A stretch of DNA of 64,000 nucleotides from the NCBI RefSeq assembly GCF_900458435.1, contig NZ_UHCT01000001.1, positions 310,001-374,000 of the forward strand. The letters run 5' to 3'. Below are positions 23,601 through 34,164 of this stretch, piece after piece. The number at the start of each line of letters is the position of its first letter. Positions within the stretch are counted from its first letter, which is position 1. The DNA comes from Staphylococcus carnosus (lineage in GTDB: Bacteria > Bacillota > Bacilli > Staphylococcales > Staphylococcaceae). The translations under genes were made by a program, and so were the position numbers. The notes beneath the pieces were generated by a model. That model was not told the DNA's origin. It saw only the letters and a program-made list of their open reading frames with translations, and made no database searches.

Positions 23601-26600
23601 TGATGATTCGCAAATTACTATTCCTAAAGGTGCAAAAGGTGATCAAGGTGCAGCAGGACCAGCTGGAAGAGATGGAGTTTCAATCACTATTACAAATACA
23701 GAAACAACTCCAGAAGGCAATACAAAAGTCACATTCTCAGATGGTCATTCGATTACTATTAATAAAGGTGAAAAAGGTGACACAGGTACAGTTGGTACAG
23801 ATGGAACTTCAGTAACAATTACTTCAAGTAAAGTACTTGATAATGGAGATAATGAAGTCACATTCTCAGATGGAACTAAGATTACGATTCCAAAAGGTGC
23901 TAAGGGAGATAAGGGTGATGTAGGAGATTCAATCACAGTTCAAAGCACACAACCTTTAGCAAATGGCGATGTTGAAGTCACATTCTCAGATGGCAAGAAA
24001 GTAACAATTCCAAAAGGTGCTAAAGGAGACAAAGGTGACGCAGGAGCAAAAGGTGCAGATGCAACACCATTAACAGTCCAAAGTACTGATAAAGACCAAG
24101 ATGGCAACACAGTTATCCACTTCAGCGACGGCGGAACTGCGACAATTTCTAAAGGAGATAAAGGCGACGCTGGTGAAAAAGGAGCAGATGGTTCATCTGT
24201 AACAGTGGATCAAATTAATAAATTGCCGAACGGTGATTCTGAAGTAGTCTTTAGTGATGGTAAAAAAGTAACTATTCCTAAAGGCGAAAAAGGTGATACA
24301 GGACAAAATGCTCAACCACTCACAGTTACAGGTTCTGAAAAAGATGCAGAAGGCAATACAGTGATTCATTTCAGTGACGGCACTTCGGCTACTGTTTCTA
24401 AAGGGGATAAGGGTGAACAAGGTCTGCAAGGTTTACAAGGTGAAGCTGGCGTTAAAGGCGACAAAGGTGATTCGATCACAATTACAAGTGTCACACCTCA
24501 AGACAATGGTGATACAAAAGTTGTCTTCTCAGATGGTAGGGGATTAACAATACCAAAAGGTGCTAAAGGAGATAAAGGTGACGCAGGAGCAAAAGGTGCA
24601 GATGCAACACCGCTTACAGTCACTGGCTCTGAAAAAGATGCAGATGGTAATACAATTGTCCACTTCAGCGATAATTCACAAGCAATTATCTCTAAAGGAG
24701 ACAAAGGTGAAGCAGGCGAAAACGGCCAATCAATTACTGTTCAAAATGTAGCACCAGATAAAGATGGCAACACAGTAGTTACATTCTCTGACGGTTCTAA
24801 AGTCATCATTCCAAAAGCAAAAGATGGTGTAAATGGTCAAGATGGTCAATCAATTACTGTACAAGGTACTGAAACAACACCTGAAGGTAATACAAAAGTA
24901 ACATTCTCAGATGGCACATCAATTACGATTGCAAAAGGTGAAAAAGGAGACAAAGGTGAAGCTGGTAAAGATGCAGCTCCGCTTACAGTTACTGGCACAT
25001 CTCAAGATCCAGATGGCAATACTGTTCTTGATTTCAGCGATGGTTCTCATGCAACAGTAGCTAAAGGCAAAGACGGCGCAGCAGGACAAGATGGAAAATC
25101 TATTTCAATCACTGATACAGCTGTTCAGCCTGATGGTTCAACAAAACTTACATTTAGTGATGGTCATGAAGTTATTATTCCAAAAGGAGCTAAAGGCGAC
25201 AAAGGTGACACTGGAGCTCAAGGTGCAGCAGGACAAGATGGTACATCAGTTACAATTACAAGCACTGAAACGACACCAGAAGGCGCTACTAAAGTTAACT
25301 TCTCAGACGGCAAATCAATCACAATACCTAAAGGCCAAGATGGCACTTCTGTTACAGTACAAAGTTCTGCTCCAGATGCAGACGGCAACACAGTTGTGAC
25401 GTTCTCAGATGGTAAAACAGTTACAATTCCTAAAGGTGTTAAAGGAGATAAAGGTGATACTGGAGCCCAAGGTGAAAAAGGTGCAGATGCAGCGCCATTA
25501 ACAGTTACAGGTTCACCACAAACACCAGAAGGTAATACAGAAGTGACATTCAGTGATGGTTCAAAAGTAGTGATTCCGAAAGCCAAAGACGGTGTAAACG
25601 GTCAAGACGGTAAATCAGTTACAGTTACTGGCAGTGAAGTTCAACCTGATGGTTCAACTAAAGTGACATTCAGTGATGGTCATGAGATCGTTATACCGAA
25701 AGGAGAAAAAGGCGATAAAGGAGATGCAGGCCAAAACGGTCAATCAATTACTGTTGAAAGTTCTAATCCGGATGCAGATGGTAATACAGTCGTCAACTTC
25801 TCTGATGGTTCAAAAGTAGTCATTCCGAAAGCCAAAGATGGTGCAGCAGGAAAAGATGGCAAGTCTATTACAGTCCAAAGTACTGAAAAAACACCGGAAG
25901 GCGATACAAAAGTAACGTTCTCAGACGGTACATCAGTTACAATCGCAAAAGGTGATACTGGCGCAACTGGTGCAGCAGGACAAACTGGTGCAGACGGTAA
26001 GTCGATCACCGTACAAAGTGTTCAACCTGATGCAGACGGCAATACTGAAGTAACATTCTCAGATGGATCAAAAGTAGTTATTCCGAAAGCTAAAGATGGT
26101 GTGAATGGCCAAGACGGTAAATCAGTCACAGTTACTGGCAGTGAAGTTCAACCTGATGGTTCAACGAAAGTCACATTCAGTGATGGTCATGAAATCGTCA
26201 TTCCTAAGGGAGAAAAAGTCGACACTGGTGCGACTGGAGCAACAGGCCAAAATGGTCAAGACGGAAAATCTATTACTGTCGCAAAAGTAGAACCTCAACC
26301 AAATGGTGATACAAAAGTAACGTTTAGTGATGGAAAAGAAATTACTATTCCTAAAGGTGCTCAAGGAGAAGCAGGTCAAAATGGTGCAGATGCGCAACCA
26401 TTAACAGTCACTGGATCTGTACAAAAACCAGATGGCAATACTGAAGTAACGTTCTCAGACGGTACTAAAGTGGTCATCCCTAAAGGAGAAAAAGGAGAAA
26501 AAGGAGAAAAAGGTGACACTGGATCAGCAGGTCAATCAATTACTGTTCAAAGCACTGAAAAAACACCGGAAGGCGATACAAAAGTAACCTTCTCAGACGG

Positions 26601-29600
26601 TACATCAGTTACGATCGCAAAAGGTGATACTGGTGCGACTGGAGCAGCAGGCCAAAATGGTCAAGATGGACAATCTATCACTGTCGCAAAAGTAGAACCG
26701 CAGCCAAATGGTGATACAAAAGTGACATTCTCAGATGGTAAAGAAGTAACGATACCTAAAGGAGAAAAAGGTGATAAAGGAGATACAGGCGCAAATGGTG
26801 TTGATGGTCGATCTATTACTGTTCAATCTTCAGAAGTACAACCAGATGGTAGTACAAAAGTAACGTTCTCAGACGGTCACGAGGTTACAATTCCAAAAGC
26901 TCAAGACGGTAAATCAATTACAATTGATAAAACTGAACCGGATGCAGATGGAAACATAGTTGTGACATTCTCAGACGGTTCATCAGTCACTATTCCTAAA
27001 GGTGCAAAAGGAGATACAGGTGCCCAAGGTGAAGCAGGTCAAAATGGTGCAGATGCGCAACCATTAACAATTACAGGTTCAACTCAAACACCAGATGGCA
27101 ACACAGAAGTGACATTCAGTGATGGATCAAAAGTAGTGATTCCGAAAGCTAAAGATGGCGTAGATGGTCATTCAATTACAGTTCAAGGCACTGAAAAAAC
27201 ACCGGAAGGCGATACAAAAGTAACCTTCTCAGACGGTACATCAGTTACAATAGCAAAAGGCGATACTGGAGCAACTGGAGCAGCAGGCCAATCAATTACA
27301 GTTCAAAGTACTGAAAAAACACCAGAAGGCGATACAAAAGTAACATTCTCAGATGGTACATCTGTCACAATCGCGAAAGGTGAAAAAGGAGATAAAGGTG
27401 ATTCAGTCACTGTCGCAAAAGTAGAACCGCAGCCGAATGGTGATACAAAAGTGACCTTCTCAGACGGAAAAGAAGTTACAATTCCAAAAGGAGACAAAGG
27501 CGACACTGGCGCTCAAGGTGCGGCAGGTCAAAATGGTGCTGATGCCAAACCATTAACAGTTACAGGATCTACTCAAACACCAGCCGGTGATACAGAAGTG
27601 ACATTTAGTGATGGCACAAAAGTAACGATTCCGAAAGCTAAAGATGGTAAATCAATTACTGTTCAAAATACAGCGCCAGATGCAGACGGCAATACAGTAG
27701 TAACGTTCTCAGATGGCAGCGCAATTACTATTCCTAAAGGCGCTAAAGGCGACAAAGGAGAAACTGGTACACCGGGTACTTCAGTCACTGTTGCAAAAGT
27801 AGAACCGCAGCCGAATGGCGATACAAAAGTAACATTCTCAGATGGAAAAGAAGTGACAATTCCAAAAGGAGAAAAAGGAGACAAGGGTGATACTGGCGCT
27901 CAAGGTGCAACAGGCCAAAATGGCAGAGATGGTCAATCGATTACTGTTCAAAGCACAGCTCCAGATGCAGATGGCAATACAGTGGTAACTTTCTCTGATG
28001 GATCTAAAGTTGTTCTTCCGAAAGGAAAAGATGGCGTAGACGGTAAATCTGTAACAGTTCAAAATACTGAAACAACACCTGAGGGTAACACGAAAGTGAC
28101 CTTCTCAGATGGTCATGAAATCACAATCGCGAAAGGCGATAAAGGAGACAAAGGTGATTCGGTTACTGTCGCAAAAGTAGAACCGCAGCCGAATGGCGAT
28201 ACTAAAGTGACTTTCTCTGACGGAAAAGAAGTGACAATTCCAAAAGGAGAAAAAGGAGACAAGGGTGATACTGGCGCTCAAGGTGCGGCAGGCCAAAATG
28301 GTGCTGATGCTAAACCGTTAACAGTTACAGCATCTACGCAAACACCAGAAGGTAATACTGAAATCACATTTAGTGACGGCACAAAAGTAACTGTTCCGAA
28401 AGCCAAAGACGGTAAATCAATTACTGTTCAAAGTACAGCGCCAGATGCAGACGGCAACACAGTAGTAACGTTCTCAGATGGCAGCGCAATTACTATTCCT
28501 AAAGGCGCTAAAGGCGATGCAGGTAAAGATGGTATTGATGGTAAAGATGCTAAACCGTTAACAGTTACAAGCACTGAAAAAGATGCAGATGGCAATACAG
28601 TTATCCACTTCAGCGATGGCGGTACAGCTGTTATTTCTAAAGGAGATAAAGGAGCAGGTGGTCAATCGATTACTGTTCAAAATGTAGGACCGGATGCAGA
28701 TGGCAATACAGAAGTCACATTCTCAGATGGCTCTAAAGTCACAATTCCAAAAGCTAAAGATGGTATCGATGGTAAATCTATCACTATTACAGGCAACGAA
28801 ACATTACCTAGTGGAGATATTAAGGTCACATTCAGTGATGGACACGAAATTATTGTTCCTAAAGGAACAAAAGGTGATGCTGGAGACTCTGTAACAATTG
28901 TTAAAACAACTAAAGATCCAAATGGCAATACAGTGGTTTCATTCAGCGATGGAAGCAGCGTTACAATTCCTAAAGGAGACAAAGGTGATAAAGGTGATGA
29001 TGGTACTTCTGTAACTATTACAGGAACTGAAGTACAACTTGACGGCTCTACAAAAGTCACATTCTCAGATGGTCGTGAAATTAATATTCCTAAAGGTAAA
29101 GATGGCAAATCTGTGACAATCACTAAAGCTGAACCAGATGCAGATGGCAATACAGTTATTGACTTCAGTGATGGTTCTAAAGTGACTGTACCAAAAGGTA
29201 AAGATGGCAAATCAATCACGGTACCAAAAGGCCAAGATGGCAGATCTGTTTCAGTGAAAGGTTCTCATCTAGATAAAGACGGCAACACTGTTGTTGAATT
29301 TACTGACGGTAATGTTATCACTGTCTTAAAAGGACGAGATGGCAAAGATGGTGTTGATGGCAAATCGATTACAGTAACAGGACAAAAAGTAGATCCGAAT
29401 GGTAATACTATTGTTGTATTCAGTGATGGCCGCGAAATTACAATTCCAAAAGGAAAAGATGGTATATCTGTAACTGTGAAAAATTCACATCCAGATAAAG
29501 ATGGTAACACAATCGTTGAATTCAGTGACGGTAATACAATTACAGTCTTGAAAGGCCAAGATGGACGTGATGGTCTAAACGGTAGAGATGGAAGAGATGC

Positions 29601-30366
29601 TCAACCATATACACCTGTTATTATTGTTAATAACTATATTGACGCTTATAATACGCACGTTGTTTGTTTGAGTGATGGACGTAAAATTGAAATTCCATGT
29701 TGTCCGAATGGTCAGCCTGTTATTATTGTAGGTTATTACTACGACACTGTTGGAAATATTGTTTTACAATGTGGCGATAATTCACGTGTAATTGTTCCAT
29801 GTCAAAAATCAATACAACCATCAGTATCTATTCCGATGATTCCATTGGTACCAGCACAACCAAGTGTACCAGTGCAACCAAGTGTACCAGCACAACCAAG
29901 TGTGCCAGCACAACCGAGTGTACCAGTACAACCGAGTGTACCAGTGCAACCAAGTGTTCCTGTAGATCCGAATGGTCAGATTGAAACACCAAACATACCT
30001 GGTCCGCAAACACCGAAAGAACCTACTCAACCAGGAGGCTATACACCATTTGTCCCTAATAATTCAGGTGATCAATTTGTGCCAGAACAGCCGAATACTG
30101 ATACAAAAGTGCCTTCAGTAGAAAAAGATAATAACGAAGGTAATCATGTAACAGATGAGAATAGAGGTTACACAACTAGAAAAACAAATACAGATATTAA
30201 AGTTGAAAAGGCTAATAAAACAAAATCAGCTCAACCTCAACAAAAAGTGAAAGCATTGCCGAATACAGGTAGCGATAATACAGCACCGATGTTGTATGGT
30301 ACTATCTTTGCAGGTTTAGGAACAGCAATGGTATTTGGTATGAAACGTCGTAAAAATAAAAATTAA
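17629..30366 (+). CDS. Giant LPXTG surface protein with collagen-like and beta-module repeats
   Basis: 4245 residues from ATG 17629; GGAGG ends 5 nt before it, so the GTG at 17599 is rejected. The YSIRK-type signal peptide has [17 protein letters not shown] and cleavage after AEAA. Residues about 45-240 are a low-complexity Gln/Glu/Thr region. About 270-560 is a unique, probably globular ligand-binding region. About 565-640 is an Ig-like beta domain ([14 protein letters not shown]). From residue 688 to about 4060 come some 77 modules ending in FSDGxxVxIPKG, separated by Gly-X-Y runs rich in GDK, GAK and GDT. The last two modules carry five cysteines. Six QPSVPx hexapeptides and the sorting signal LPNTG with a hydrophobic tail follow. 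It is probably a very long wall-anchored fibre for adhesion or aggregation, exported by the general Sec pathway. It is monocistronic, with its own terminator. I do not recognise a named homologue. Confidence 0.93.
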   Translation: MKSRKSKRLDFLPNIYNKYSIRKFTVGTASILLGSTLIFGINHDAEAAENENTTEAAQTSNVTGETEQSVQSSNSNSNEVNQVKSEKTNTAETVKEQVSEKAQEATKATENKIELAKEEVTQPSTSVENERAVTGSKEAIENNKTSQSDVSDSVGSFSVPETPVQSEFVTAVEVPEAFVEQYKASSNHQQLVRNLLEENYEQEDVDGILSKIKVDYDSITPESLYSEILKAGIEYANEQTSKYTVYAVRSMPDEGVSYSTRSTADTNFDDAHTASNVDIPTDVSTSEAIGALKASASIDPVRGIIITGDGKTYVGQEPARYVITAKPDRVHNKMDFEVKYYATEGTGQTHALDLGGFTFGDGFDTRQGVPIPTTVTIVGAPRSQPSTVNLLEGRAKPGYPKGYALESRPFLTDTAITNGGYGDVKFSVPVKNWNSDLSVNGFVMMYPNGNGYSNNLDPYSTQNYFNEKMQVVLDGNVDFNITRMLDKTEESIPYETKYVTSSDIPANTQRVKQQGVLGTKEIDKVISYYKNIELGSGDITEKITVQPVTEIIELGVGTPANAANSVILPPVVDPKLSGENVVTGETEPNVPVTIYVGPTTYRTTSDATGKFRQPLNVPLKQGDVVTATINKGGNTSLPGKTIVPRDGKTPNLEFTNTRTNRKGMNGTLVTVTNADTGEKIGETFIPDGQKGDKGDKGDTGDQGETGPAGRAGLDGRDGRDGKNGSDGKSILITSITPNQDGDIVVSFSDGNKVVIPKGAKGDKGDKGDSISISKIDTLPDGSRKVFFNDGHTAILPKGDKGDKGDTGADGQSITVTNVKKLPDKTIVTFSDNYEVTIPGGPKGDKGDQGVAGPKGDKGDTGETGATGAQGPKGDKGDQGVAGPKGEQGDSIRITSTEPQANGDIKVNFSDGKSIIVPKGAKGDKGQDAAPLTVTGETKDANGNTVAHFSDGRTATISKGDKGDTGAQGLKGDKGDTGAQGAKGDKGDTGATGAAGKDAKPLTVTSESKDANGNTVAHFSDGSQITISKGDKGAKGEKGDSITITSTEPQANGDIKVNFSDGKSIVVPKGAKGDKGQDAAPLTVVKETKDAQGNTVVHFSDGKTATISKGDKGDTGAQGAKGDRGETGATGAQGAKGETGATGLKGDKGDSISITSITPQPNGDTKVVFSDGKELNIPKGAKGDKGQDAAPLTVTETTKDNDGNTVVHFSDGKTATISKGDTGATGAQGPKGDPGQNAAPLTVTGERKDTAGNTVVSFSDGSTATISKGDKGDKGNTGDKGDSITIKRVEPQTNGDIKVVFSDGKEVNIPKGAKGDKGQDAAPLTVTETTKDNDGNTVVHFSDGKTATVSKGDTGAKGADAKPLTVTGEAKDKDGNTVVSFSDGTSVTVNKGDRGEAGAKGEKGDRGESGTSIAIDKIETLPTGATKVTFSDGKTFEIPKGKDGTSVTITETKTLPNGNKQVTFSDGKTLEVPKGDKGDKGETGAKGADATPLTVTGETKDGNGNTVVNFSDGSHATISKGDKGDTGAKGETGDSVTIKSITPQPNGDTKVVFSDGKEVNIPKGAKGDKGDTGSTGANGQDAAPLTVTSTNKDGDGNTVIHFSDGQTATVSKGDKGDTGATGAAGKDAAPLTVTSTTKDNDGNTVVHFSDNSTATISKGDKGDAGQTGATGAKGDKGQDAQPLTVTSTNKDGDGNTVIHFSDGQTATISKGDKGDKGNTGATGANGQDGQSVTITSTTTEPNGDTKVTFSDGHIITIPKGKDGKSVTVESSAPDKDGNTVVHFSDGSNATISKGDKGDRGETGAAGKDATPLTVTSTDKDKDGNTVIHFSDGQTATVSKGEKGDTGATGAAGRDGQSITIASIEPQDNGDTKVTFSDGQSINVPKGKDGKSVTITNTETLPNGNKQVTFSDGKTLEIPKGDKGEQGEDGAKGDKGENGASITIDRTEETPEGTKVTFSDGKSITIPKGKDGKSITVKSSEPNADGDIVVTFSDDSQITIPKGAKGDQGAAGPAGRDGVSITITNTETTPEGNTKVTFSDGHSITINKGEKGDTGTVGTDGTSVTITSSKVLDNGDNEVTFSDGTKITIPKGAKGDKGDVGDSITVQSTQPLANGDVEVTFSDGKKVTIPKGAKGDKGDAGAKGADATPLTVQSTDKDQDGNTVIHFSDGGTATISKGDKGDAGEKGADGSSVTVDQINKLPNGDSEVVFSDGKKVTIPKGEKGDTGQNAQPLTVTGSEKDAEGNTVIHFSDGTSATVSKGDKGEQGLQGLQGEAGVKGDKGDSITITSVTPQDNGDTKVVFSDGRGLTIPKGAKGDKGDAGAKGADATPLTVTGSEKDADGNTIVHFSDNSQAIISKGDKGEAGENGQSITVQNVAPDKDGNTVVTFSDGSKVIIPKAKDGVNGQDGQSITVQGTETTPEGNTKVTFSDGTSITIAKGEKGDKGEAGKDAAPLTVTGTSQDPDGNTVLDFSDGSHATVAKGKDGAAGQDGKSISITDTAVQPDGSTKLTFSDGHEVIIPKGAKGDKGDTGAQGAAGQDGTSVTITSTETTPEGATKVNFSDGKSITIPKGQDGTSVTVQSSAPDADGNTVVTFSDGKTVTIPKGVKGDKGDTGAQGEKGADAAPLTVTGSPQTPEGNTEVTFSDGSKVVIPKAKDGVNGQDGKSVTVTGSEVQPDGSTKVTFSDGHEIVIPKGEKGDKGDAGQNGQSITVESSNPDADGNTVVNFSDGSKVVIPKAKDGAAGKDGKSITVQSTEKTPEGDTKVTFSDGTSVTIAKGDTGATGAAGQTGADGKSITVQSVQPDADGNTEVTFSDGSKVVIPKAKDGVNGQDGKSVTVTGSEVQPDGSTKVTFSDGHEIVIPKGEKVDTGATGATGQNGQDGKSITVAKVEPQPNGDTKVTFSDGKEITIPKGAQGEAGQNGADAQPLTVTGSVQKPDGNTEVTFSDGTKVVIPKGEKGEKGEKGDTGSAGQSITVQSTEKTPEGDTKVTFSDGTSVTIAKGDTGATGAAGQNGQDGQSITVAKVEPQPNGDTKVTFSDGKEVTIPKGEKGDKGDTGANGVDGRSITVQSSEVQPDGSTKVTFSDGHEVTIPKAQDGKSITIDKTEPDADGNIVVTFSDGSSVTIPKGAKGDTGAQGEAGQNGADAQPLTITGSTQTPDGNTEVTFSDGSKVVIPKAKDGVDGHSITVQGTEKTPEGDTKVTFSDGTSVTIAKGDTGATGAAGQSITVQSTEKTPEGDTKVTFSDGTSVTIAKGEKGDKGDSVTVAKVEPQPNGDTKVTFSDGKEVTIPKGDKGDTGAQGAAGQNGADAKPLTVTGSTQTPAGDTEVTFSDGTKVTIPKAKDGKSITVQNTAPDADGNTVVTFSDGSAITIPKGAKGDKGETGTPGTSVTVAKVEPQPNGDTKVTFSDGKEVTIPKGEKGDKGDTGAQGATGQNGRDGQSITVQSTAPDADGNTVVTFSDGSKVVLPKGKDGVDGKSVTVQNTETTPEGNTKVTFSDGHEITIAKGDKGDKGDSVTVAKVEPQPNGDTKVTFSDGKEVTIPKGEKGDKGDTGAQGAAGQNGADAKPLTVTASTQTPEGNTEITFSDGTKVTVPKAKDGKSITVQSTAPDADGNTVVTFSDGSAITIPKGAKGDAGKDGIDGKDAKPLTVTSTEKDADGNTVIHFSDGGTAVISKGDKGAGGQSITVQNVGPDADGNTEVTFSDGSKVTIPKAKDGIDGKSITITGNETLPSGDIKVTFSDGHEIIVPKGTKGDAGDSVTIVKTTKDPNGNTVVSFSDGSSVTIPKGDKGDKGDDGTSVTITGTEVQLDGSTKVTFSDGREINIPKGKDGKSVTITKAEPDADGNTVIDFSDGSKVTVPKGKDGKSITVPKGQDGRSVSVKGSHLDKDGNTVVEFTDGNVITVLKGRDGKDGVDGKSITVTGQKVDPNGNTIVVFSDGREITIPKGKDGISVTVKNSHPDKDGNTIVEFSDGNTITVLKGQDGRDGLNGRDGRDAQPYTPVIIVNNYIDAYNTHVVCLSDGRKIEIPCCPNGQPVIIVGYYYDTVGNIVLQCGDNSRVIVPCQKSIQPSVSIPMIPLVPAQPSVPVQPSVPAQPSVPAQPSVPVQPSVPVQPSVPVDPNGQIETPNIPGPQTPKEPTQPGGYTPFVPNNSGDQFVPEQPNTDTKVPSVEKDNNEGNHVTDENRGYTTRKTNTDIKVEKANKTKSAQPQQKVKALPNTGSDNTAPMLYGTIFAGLGTAMVFGMKRRKNKN
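19690..29810 (+). repeat. About 77 tandem modules: short beta unit plus Gly-X-Y linker
   Basis: By eye I count about 75 copies of an FSDG/FSDN/FTDG core and two divergent terminal copies. Each module is roughly 30 residues of alternating hydrophobics and turn residues, joined by 0 to about 14 collagen triplets. Two classes are visible: DAxPLTVT…HFSDGxTATISKG and SITITxxxPxxNGDxKVxFSDGxxVxIPKG. DNA identity between modules rises in the 3' half, for example near-identical segments near 26690, 27410, 27790 and 28170. Confidence 0.9.
29857..29964 (+). repeat. Six 18-bp repeats encoding [12 protein letters not shown]
   Basis: These are perfectly phased hexapeptides forming a proline-rich wall-spanning spacer before the sorting signal. 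Confidence 0.9.
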
Positions 30367-30385
30367 ATATATGTTTTAATTTTGA

Positions 30386-30417
30386 GAATCAGGCTTTAAT
30401 GCCTGGTTCTTTTTTTA
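30386..30417 (+). terminator. Terminator of the giant surface-protein gene
   Basis: GAATCAGGC pairs with GCCTGGTTC around TTTAAT, followed by eight T. Confidence 0.9.
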
Positions 30418-30622
30418 TGATGAATACTGTTAATTCAAATTATAGTGTATATATTGTTGTTGCGATTTCTTGACGTAACTGACGTTATATTCGGTTTATA
30501 TATTGTTTGATCAATTGATACTATCTAAATATATAAACGAAACCATGCATTTATTAAAGCCATGAAAGTGAGTTATATCATATGATAAAGTGAACATAGA
30601 ATATACAAAGGAGCGAAGATGA

Positions 30623-30826
30623 ATGAAAGTATCCGGAGAGGTCAGATTTACGATTACATTGATATTAGTATTTGGAATAGGCTTTATAATACAAAATTTC
30701 TTTACTACGAATAATTGGGTAACTTTTCTAATTAAGCTTGTTATCAACGTAATAGTAGCTTTAGTTTTAACAGTATTAATCAATTTTATTTTTGAAAAGA
30801 TAGAGAAAAACAAAACTGGTAAATGA
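30623..30826 (+). CDS. Small two-helix membrane protein, unrecognised
   Basis: 67 residues, MKVSGEVRFTIT at the start and a KIEKNKTGK tail. Two hydrophobic segments, about residues 9-27 and 33-55, predict a membrane hairpin with a basic C-terminus inside. AAAGGAG lies 9 nt before the ATG, which supports translation. It stands alone between the giant surface gene terminator and the methionine operon leader. No motif gives a function. It has the character of small staphylococcal membrane proteins, and a false ORF is possible but unlikely given the ribosome site. Confidence 0.6.
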   Translation: MKVSGEVRFTITLILVFGIGFIIQNFFTTNNWVTFLIKLVINVIVALVLTVLINFIFEKIEKNKTGK

Positions 30827-30862
30827 ACTGTTTTTAAGCATTTTTATCATTGATTTGAATAC

Positions 30863-30878
30863 TTGCAAACGCTTACTG
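30863..30878. promoter_or_regulatory. cre-like (CcpA) sequence
   Basis: TTGCAAACGCTTACTG matches 14 of 16 positions of the cre consensus WTGNAANCGNWWNCAW. It lies 37 nt after the small membrane gene and about 50 nt before the met promoter. Placement does not decide a target. Confidence 0.35.
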
Positions 30879-30928
30879 CTGTAGTGTTTAGAATAAAGTT
30901 GAAATTAACAATTTTCTAAAAATTAATG

Positions 30929-30956
30929 TTGACTTTTTCACTCAGTAATGTAATAT
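30929..30956 (+). promoter_or_regulatory. Promoter of the metNPQ operon
   Basis: -35 TTGACT (30929-30934), 16-nt spacer, -10 TAATAT (30951-30956). Transcription would start about 25 nt before the riboswitch. Confidence 0.7.
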
Positions 30957-30989
30957 ATGGAATATAAATAAATGAATTGAATACATAAA

Positions 30990-31150
30990 CTCTTATCCAG
31001 AGAGGTGGAGGGACAGGCCCTACGAAACCTCGGCAGCAGGATCAGTTATAAATGATTACTGTGCCAATTCCTACAGCGGAGCTGTAAAGATGAGACGAGC
31101 CGATATATTATTCCGAGGACTTGTTTCATTGTCCCCGGAATTTTTATTTT
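30990..31150 (+). promoter_or_regulatory. SAM-I (S-box) riboswitch with terminator
   Basis: The aptamer spans 30990-31097: CTCTTATCCAGAGAGGTGGAG opens it, followed by the S-box signatures GGACAGGCCC, GAAACCTCGGCAGC and AATTCC. P1 closes with GATGAG. The terminator is ATTCCGAGGAC…GTCCCCGGAAT followed by TTTTTATTTTT (31110-31150). It should turn off metNPQ when S-adenosylmethionine is plentiful. Confidence 0.95.
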
Positions 31151-31214
31151 TCAAAATAAAAATCTAAATAGAGGCAAAATTCATTTATTTCAAATTATCA
31201 GAGGGGGCTATTCA

Positions 31215-32231
31215 ATGATTGAGTTCAAGGATGTCACTAAAACATTCCATAAGCGCTCAACAGAAATTCAAGCTTTGAAAGATGTCAGTTTTACTGTAGA
31301 ACGTCAAGAAATCTATGGTGTCATCGGCTATAGTGGTGCCGGTAAAAGTACATTAATCAGAATGGTAAATAAGCTTGAAGATGTAACGTCTGGAGAAGTT
31401 ATTGTCGATGGACATCGTATAGATCAATATAGCAAGAAATCATTACGCAAAGTCAAAAAGAATATTGGCATGATATTCCAACACTTCAATTTATTAAACT
31501 CAAAAACAGTATTCAGTAATGTGGCAATGCCATTAATTCTTGAAGGCAAAGACAAAAAATACATAAAAGAGAAAGTAGAGGAAATGCTTGATTTCGTTGG
31601 TCTTGGAGATAAAGGAACACAATATCCGAATGAACTTTCAGGTGGTCAAAAACAAAGAGTGGCGATTGCACGAGCACTTGTAACAGATCCTAAAATTTTG
31701 TTGTGTGATGAAGCAACGAGTGCATTAGACCCAGCAACAACTGATTCTATCTTGCAGCTTTTAAAACGCGTTAATGAAACATTTGAAGTTACAATTTTAT
31801 TAATTACACATGAAATGAGTGTTATTCAAAAAATTTGTGACAAGGTTGCTGTAATGGAACAGGGTCGAGTTATCGAAAAAGGCACTGTGCTAGACGTGTT
31901 CAGCCATCCGAAAACTAAAACGGCTAAGAACTTTGTTTCTACTGTCATCAGTACTGATATCAGTGACAAGATGATACATCAGTTACCGACAGATGAAAAT
32001 TATCAAGATGTGAAAGTTTATATGGAAGGTTCTCAATTAGGTTTATCAGTTATCCAGACATTGATTAAAACATTCAATTTAGATGTTAATGTGATTTATG
32101 CTTCTATGTCTGATATTCAAGATACTTCAGTGGGATATCTGACATTACGTATTAAAGGTTCTGATGAAGAGAAACAGCATGCATATGATTACTTGAAACA
32201 ACATCACATCGAATATGAGGAGGTTGGATAA
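31215..32231 (+). CDS. metN: Methionine ABC transporter ATP-binding protein MetN
   Basis: 338 residues. It is the cytoplasmic ATPase of the methionine (D/L-Met) importer. Walker A is GYSGAGKST, the signature is LSGGQKQR, Walker B is ILLCDEATSALDP, and the H-loop is ITHE. The C-terminal ~80 residues form the NIL/ACT-like domain, which in MetN proteins binds methionine and inhibits transport. AGAGGGGG precedes the ATG. It is the first gene after the SAM riboswitch, and metP follows after 1 nt. Intact. Confidence 0.95.
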   Translation: MIEFKDVTKTFHKRSTEIQALKDVSFTVERQEIYGVIGYSGAGKSTLIRMVNKLEDVTSGEVIVDGHRIDQYSKKSLRKVKKNIGMIFQHFNLLNSKTVFSNVAMPLILEGKDKKYIKEKVEEMLDFVGLGDKGTQYPNELSGGQKQRVAIARALVTDPKILLCDEATSALDPATTDSILQLLKRVNETFEVTILLITHEMSVIQKICDKVAVMEQGRVIEKGTVLDVFSHPKTKTAKNFVSTVISTDISDKMIHQLPTDENYQDVKVYMEGSQLGLSVIQTLIKTFNLDVNVIYASMSDIQDTSVGYLTLRIKGSDEEKQHAYDYLKQHHIEYEEVG

Positions 32232-32232
32232 T

Positions 32233-32892
32233 ATGCTAGGTTCATCATTAGATTCATCTCAATTATGGGAAGCACTTTATCAAACGTTATTGATGGTTTC
32301 GATTTCATTAGTAATCGGTGCATTAATCGGAATTCCATTAGGCATTCTGCTTGTTGTTACAAAGAAAAATGGAATTTGGGAAAATGTTGCAGTTTACCAT
32401 ATCTTGAACCCGATTATTAATATCTTCCGTTCTATTCCATTCATTATTTTGTTAATTGCGATTGTGCCATTCACAAAATTGATTGTAGGAACATCAATCG
32501 GGACAGCAGCAGCTATCGTACCATTAACAGTATATGTTGCACCTTATATTGCACGTTTGGTTGAAAACTCTTTGTTAGAAGTAGATTCAGGTGTAATTGA
32601 GGCGGCACATGCAATGGGCGCTTCACCTTTCCAAATTATTCGTTACTTTTTAATGCCAGAAGCTTTGGGCTCTTTAATCTTAGCGATTACAACTGCGATT
32701 ATTGGTTTAATCGGTTCAACAGCAATGGCAGGTGCAGTAGGTGGCGGTGGTATTGGTGACTTGGCATTAGCATATGGTTATCAACGTTTTGATACTATCG
32801 TCATTGTGATTACAGTAGTTATCTTAGTGATTATGGTTCAGCTGATTCAATCTCTCGGGAATGTCTTAGCTAAGAAAATTCGCAGAAATTAA
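32233..32892 (+). CDS. metP: Methionine ABC transporter permease MetP (MetI type)
   Basis: 219 residues from ATG 32233 (GAGGAGG 8 nt upstream; the in-frame ATG at 32215 is inside metN and less likely). It has five or so membrane helices with the permease EAA loop EAAHAMGASPFQIIRYFLMPEALGS shortened here to EAAHAMGAS, which docks on MetN. It lies between metN and metQ in the riboswitch-controlled operon. Confidence 0.94.
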   Translation: MLGSSLDSSQLWEALYQTLLMVSISLVIGALIGIPLGILLVVTKKNGIWENVAVYHILNPIINIFRSIPFIILLIAIVPFTKLIVGTSIGTAAAIVPLTVYVAPYIARLVENSLLEVDSGVIEAAHAMGASPFQIIRYFLMPEALGSLILAITTAIIGLIGSTAMAGAVGGGGIGDLALAYGYQRFDTIVIVITVVILVIMVQLIQSLGNVLAKKIRRN

Positions 32893-32915
32893 TCAAACAA
32901 AGGGGTATTTAGGAT

Positions 32916-33761
32916 ATGAAAAAATTATTAGTATTATTAATGGCATTAGTCGTTGTACTTGCTGCATGTGGCGGCAATAAAAAAGATGACAAGACAGTGA
33001 CAGTAGGGGTAGCATCAGATGATACGAAAGTATGGGATAAAGTAAAAGAACTTGCGAAAAAAGATGGAATCAACGTTGAAATCAAGAAGTTCTCTGATTA
33101 CAACGTACCGAACAAGGCGCTAAATGATGGGGATATCGACATGAACGCATTCCAACACTTCGCATTCTTACATGAATATGAAAAAGCAAACAAAGGTACA
33201 CATATCACACCAATCCGCACAACAGTTTTTGCACCATTGGGTATTTATTCTAAGAAAATCAAAGATATTAAAGATTTGAAAAAAGGTGCAAAAGTTGTTA
33301 TTCCTAATGACGTTTCTAACCAAGCACGTGCATTGAAATTATTAGAAAGTGCTGGTTATATCAAACTTTCTAAAGACTTTGGTTTAAAAGGCAGTAAAAA
33401 AGATATCGTTGAAAACAAAAAAGATCTAGATATTAAAGCAGTTGATGCACAACAAACAGCACGTTCTTTAGATGATGTTGATATCGCAGTTATTAATAAC
33501 GGTGTTGCATCAAAATCAGGATTAGATCCTAAAAAAGACCCGATCTTCTTAGAAAAAGATAATACAAATACTTCTAAACCTTACATCAACATCATTGCAG
33601 TTAATGATAAAGACAAAGACAACAAAACATATAAAAAAGTTGCTGAATTGTATCATTCTAAAGAAGCAAGAAAAGCATTAAAAGAAGACACTAAAGACGG
33701 CGAAAAAATCGTTGACTTATCACAAAAAGAAATTAAAGAGATTACAGATAGCTTGAAATAA
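32916..33761 (+). CDS. metQ: Methionine-binding lipoprotein MetQ
   Basis: 281 residues. It has a lipoprotein signal peptide with lipobox LAAC, so Cys about 18 is lipidated and the protein is held on the outer face of the membrane. The NlpA/MetQ family fold follows (TVTVGVASDD; NDGDIDMNAFQHFAFL). It captures methionine for MetNP. AAAGGGG is upstream of the ATG. It is the third operon gene and a terminator follows. Confidence 0.95.
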   Translation: MKKLLVLLMALVVVLAACGGNKKDDKTVTVGVASDDTKVWDKVKELAKKDGINVEIKKFSDYNVPNKALNDGDIDMNAFQHFAFLHEYEKANKGTHITPIRTTVFAPLGIYSKKIKDIKDLKKGAKVVIPNDVSNQARALKLLESAGYIKLSKDFGLKGSKKDIVENKKDLDIKAVDAQQTARSLDDVDIAVINNGVASKSGLDPKKDPIFLEKDNTNTSKPYINIIAVNDKDKDNKTYKKVAELYHSKEARKALKEDTKDGEKIVDLSQKEIKEITDSLK

Positions 33762-33773
33762 AGTGAGAGAATA

Positions 33774-33811
33774 AACAGGCATTTCTAAAATATAGGAGTG
33801 TCTGTTTTTTT
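33774..33811 (+). terminator. Terminator of metNPQ
   Basis: ACAGGCATTTCTA pairs with TAGGAGTGTCTGT using G-U pairs, then seven T. Confidence 0.8.
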
Positions 33812-33836
33812 GTATGTTGTATGTAAAAATCGCAAC

Positions 33837-33873
33837 AAAAAAGCTTCGACTCAAAATTTTGAATCGAAGCTTT
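33837..33873 (-). terminator. Terminator of tRNA-Ser(UGA), minus strand
   Basis: AAAGCTTCGA and TCGAAGCTTT form the stem. On the minus strand it is followed by TTTTTT and lies 7 nt beyond the tRNA 3' end. Confidence 0.85.
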
Positions 33874-33879
33874 AAGTAG

Positions 33880-33969
33880 CGGAGAAAGAGGGATTCGAAC
33901 CCCCGCGAGCCGTTAAGCCCCTGTCGGTTTTCAAGACCGATCCCTTCAGCCGGACTTGGGTATTTCTCC
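33880..33969 (-). tRNA. tRNA-Ser (anticodon UGA)
   Basis: On the minus strand GGAGAAA pairs with TTTCTCC with discriminator G. The anticodon loop CTTGAAA puts TGA at 33933-33931. It has a class II variable arm and T-arm GGGGGTTCGAATCCC. It is about 90% identical to tRNA-Ser(CGA) at 17237-17326 but inverted. It reads UCA, the commonest serine codon in the SRR gene. Confidence 0.96.
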
Positions 33970-34164
33970 ATCAATATTTAACACAAGAATTATTATATAA
34001 TAAGATAACCTACCCGTCAATAAGTATTTTAATAAAAACATCAAAAACTTTGAATGGTTTTAAAAATGTTAATGAAAGACAAAATATTTGATGACGGTTG
34101 CCTACTTTATAAATCGGGTAAATATTTAATGTTATGTCAAAACTACCAATTTAGGAGTGCTACT

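Noticed and set aside
20089..29510. Numerous minus-strand and off-frame ORFs within the giant collagen-like gene
   Set aside because: Low-complexity shadows of Gly-Asp-Lys triplet codons; no starts with ribosome sites.
19690..29600. Regular DNA repeats resembling a CRISPR or satellite array
   Set aside because: The periodicity is codon-phased, variable in unit length and wholly inside one open frame; there are no unique spacers of constant size.
33720..33974. 84-codon minus-strand frame
   Set aside because: It covers tRNA-Ser(UGA) and two terminators.
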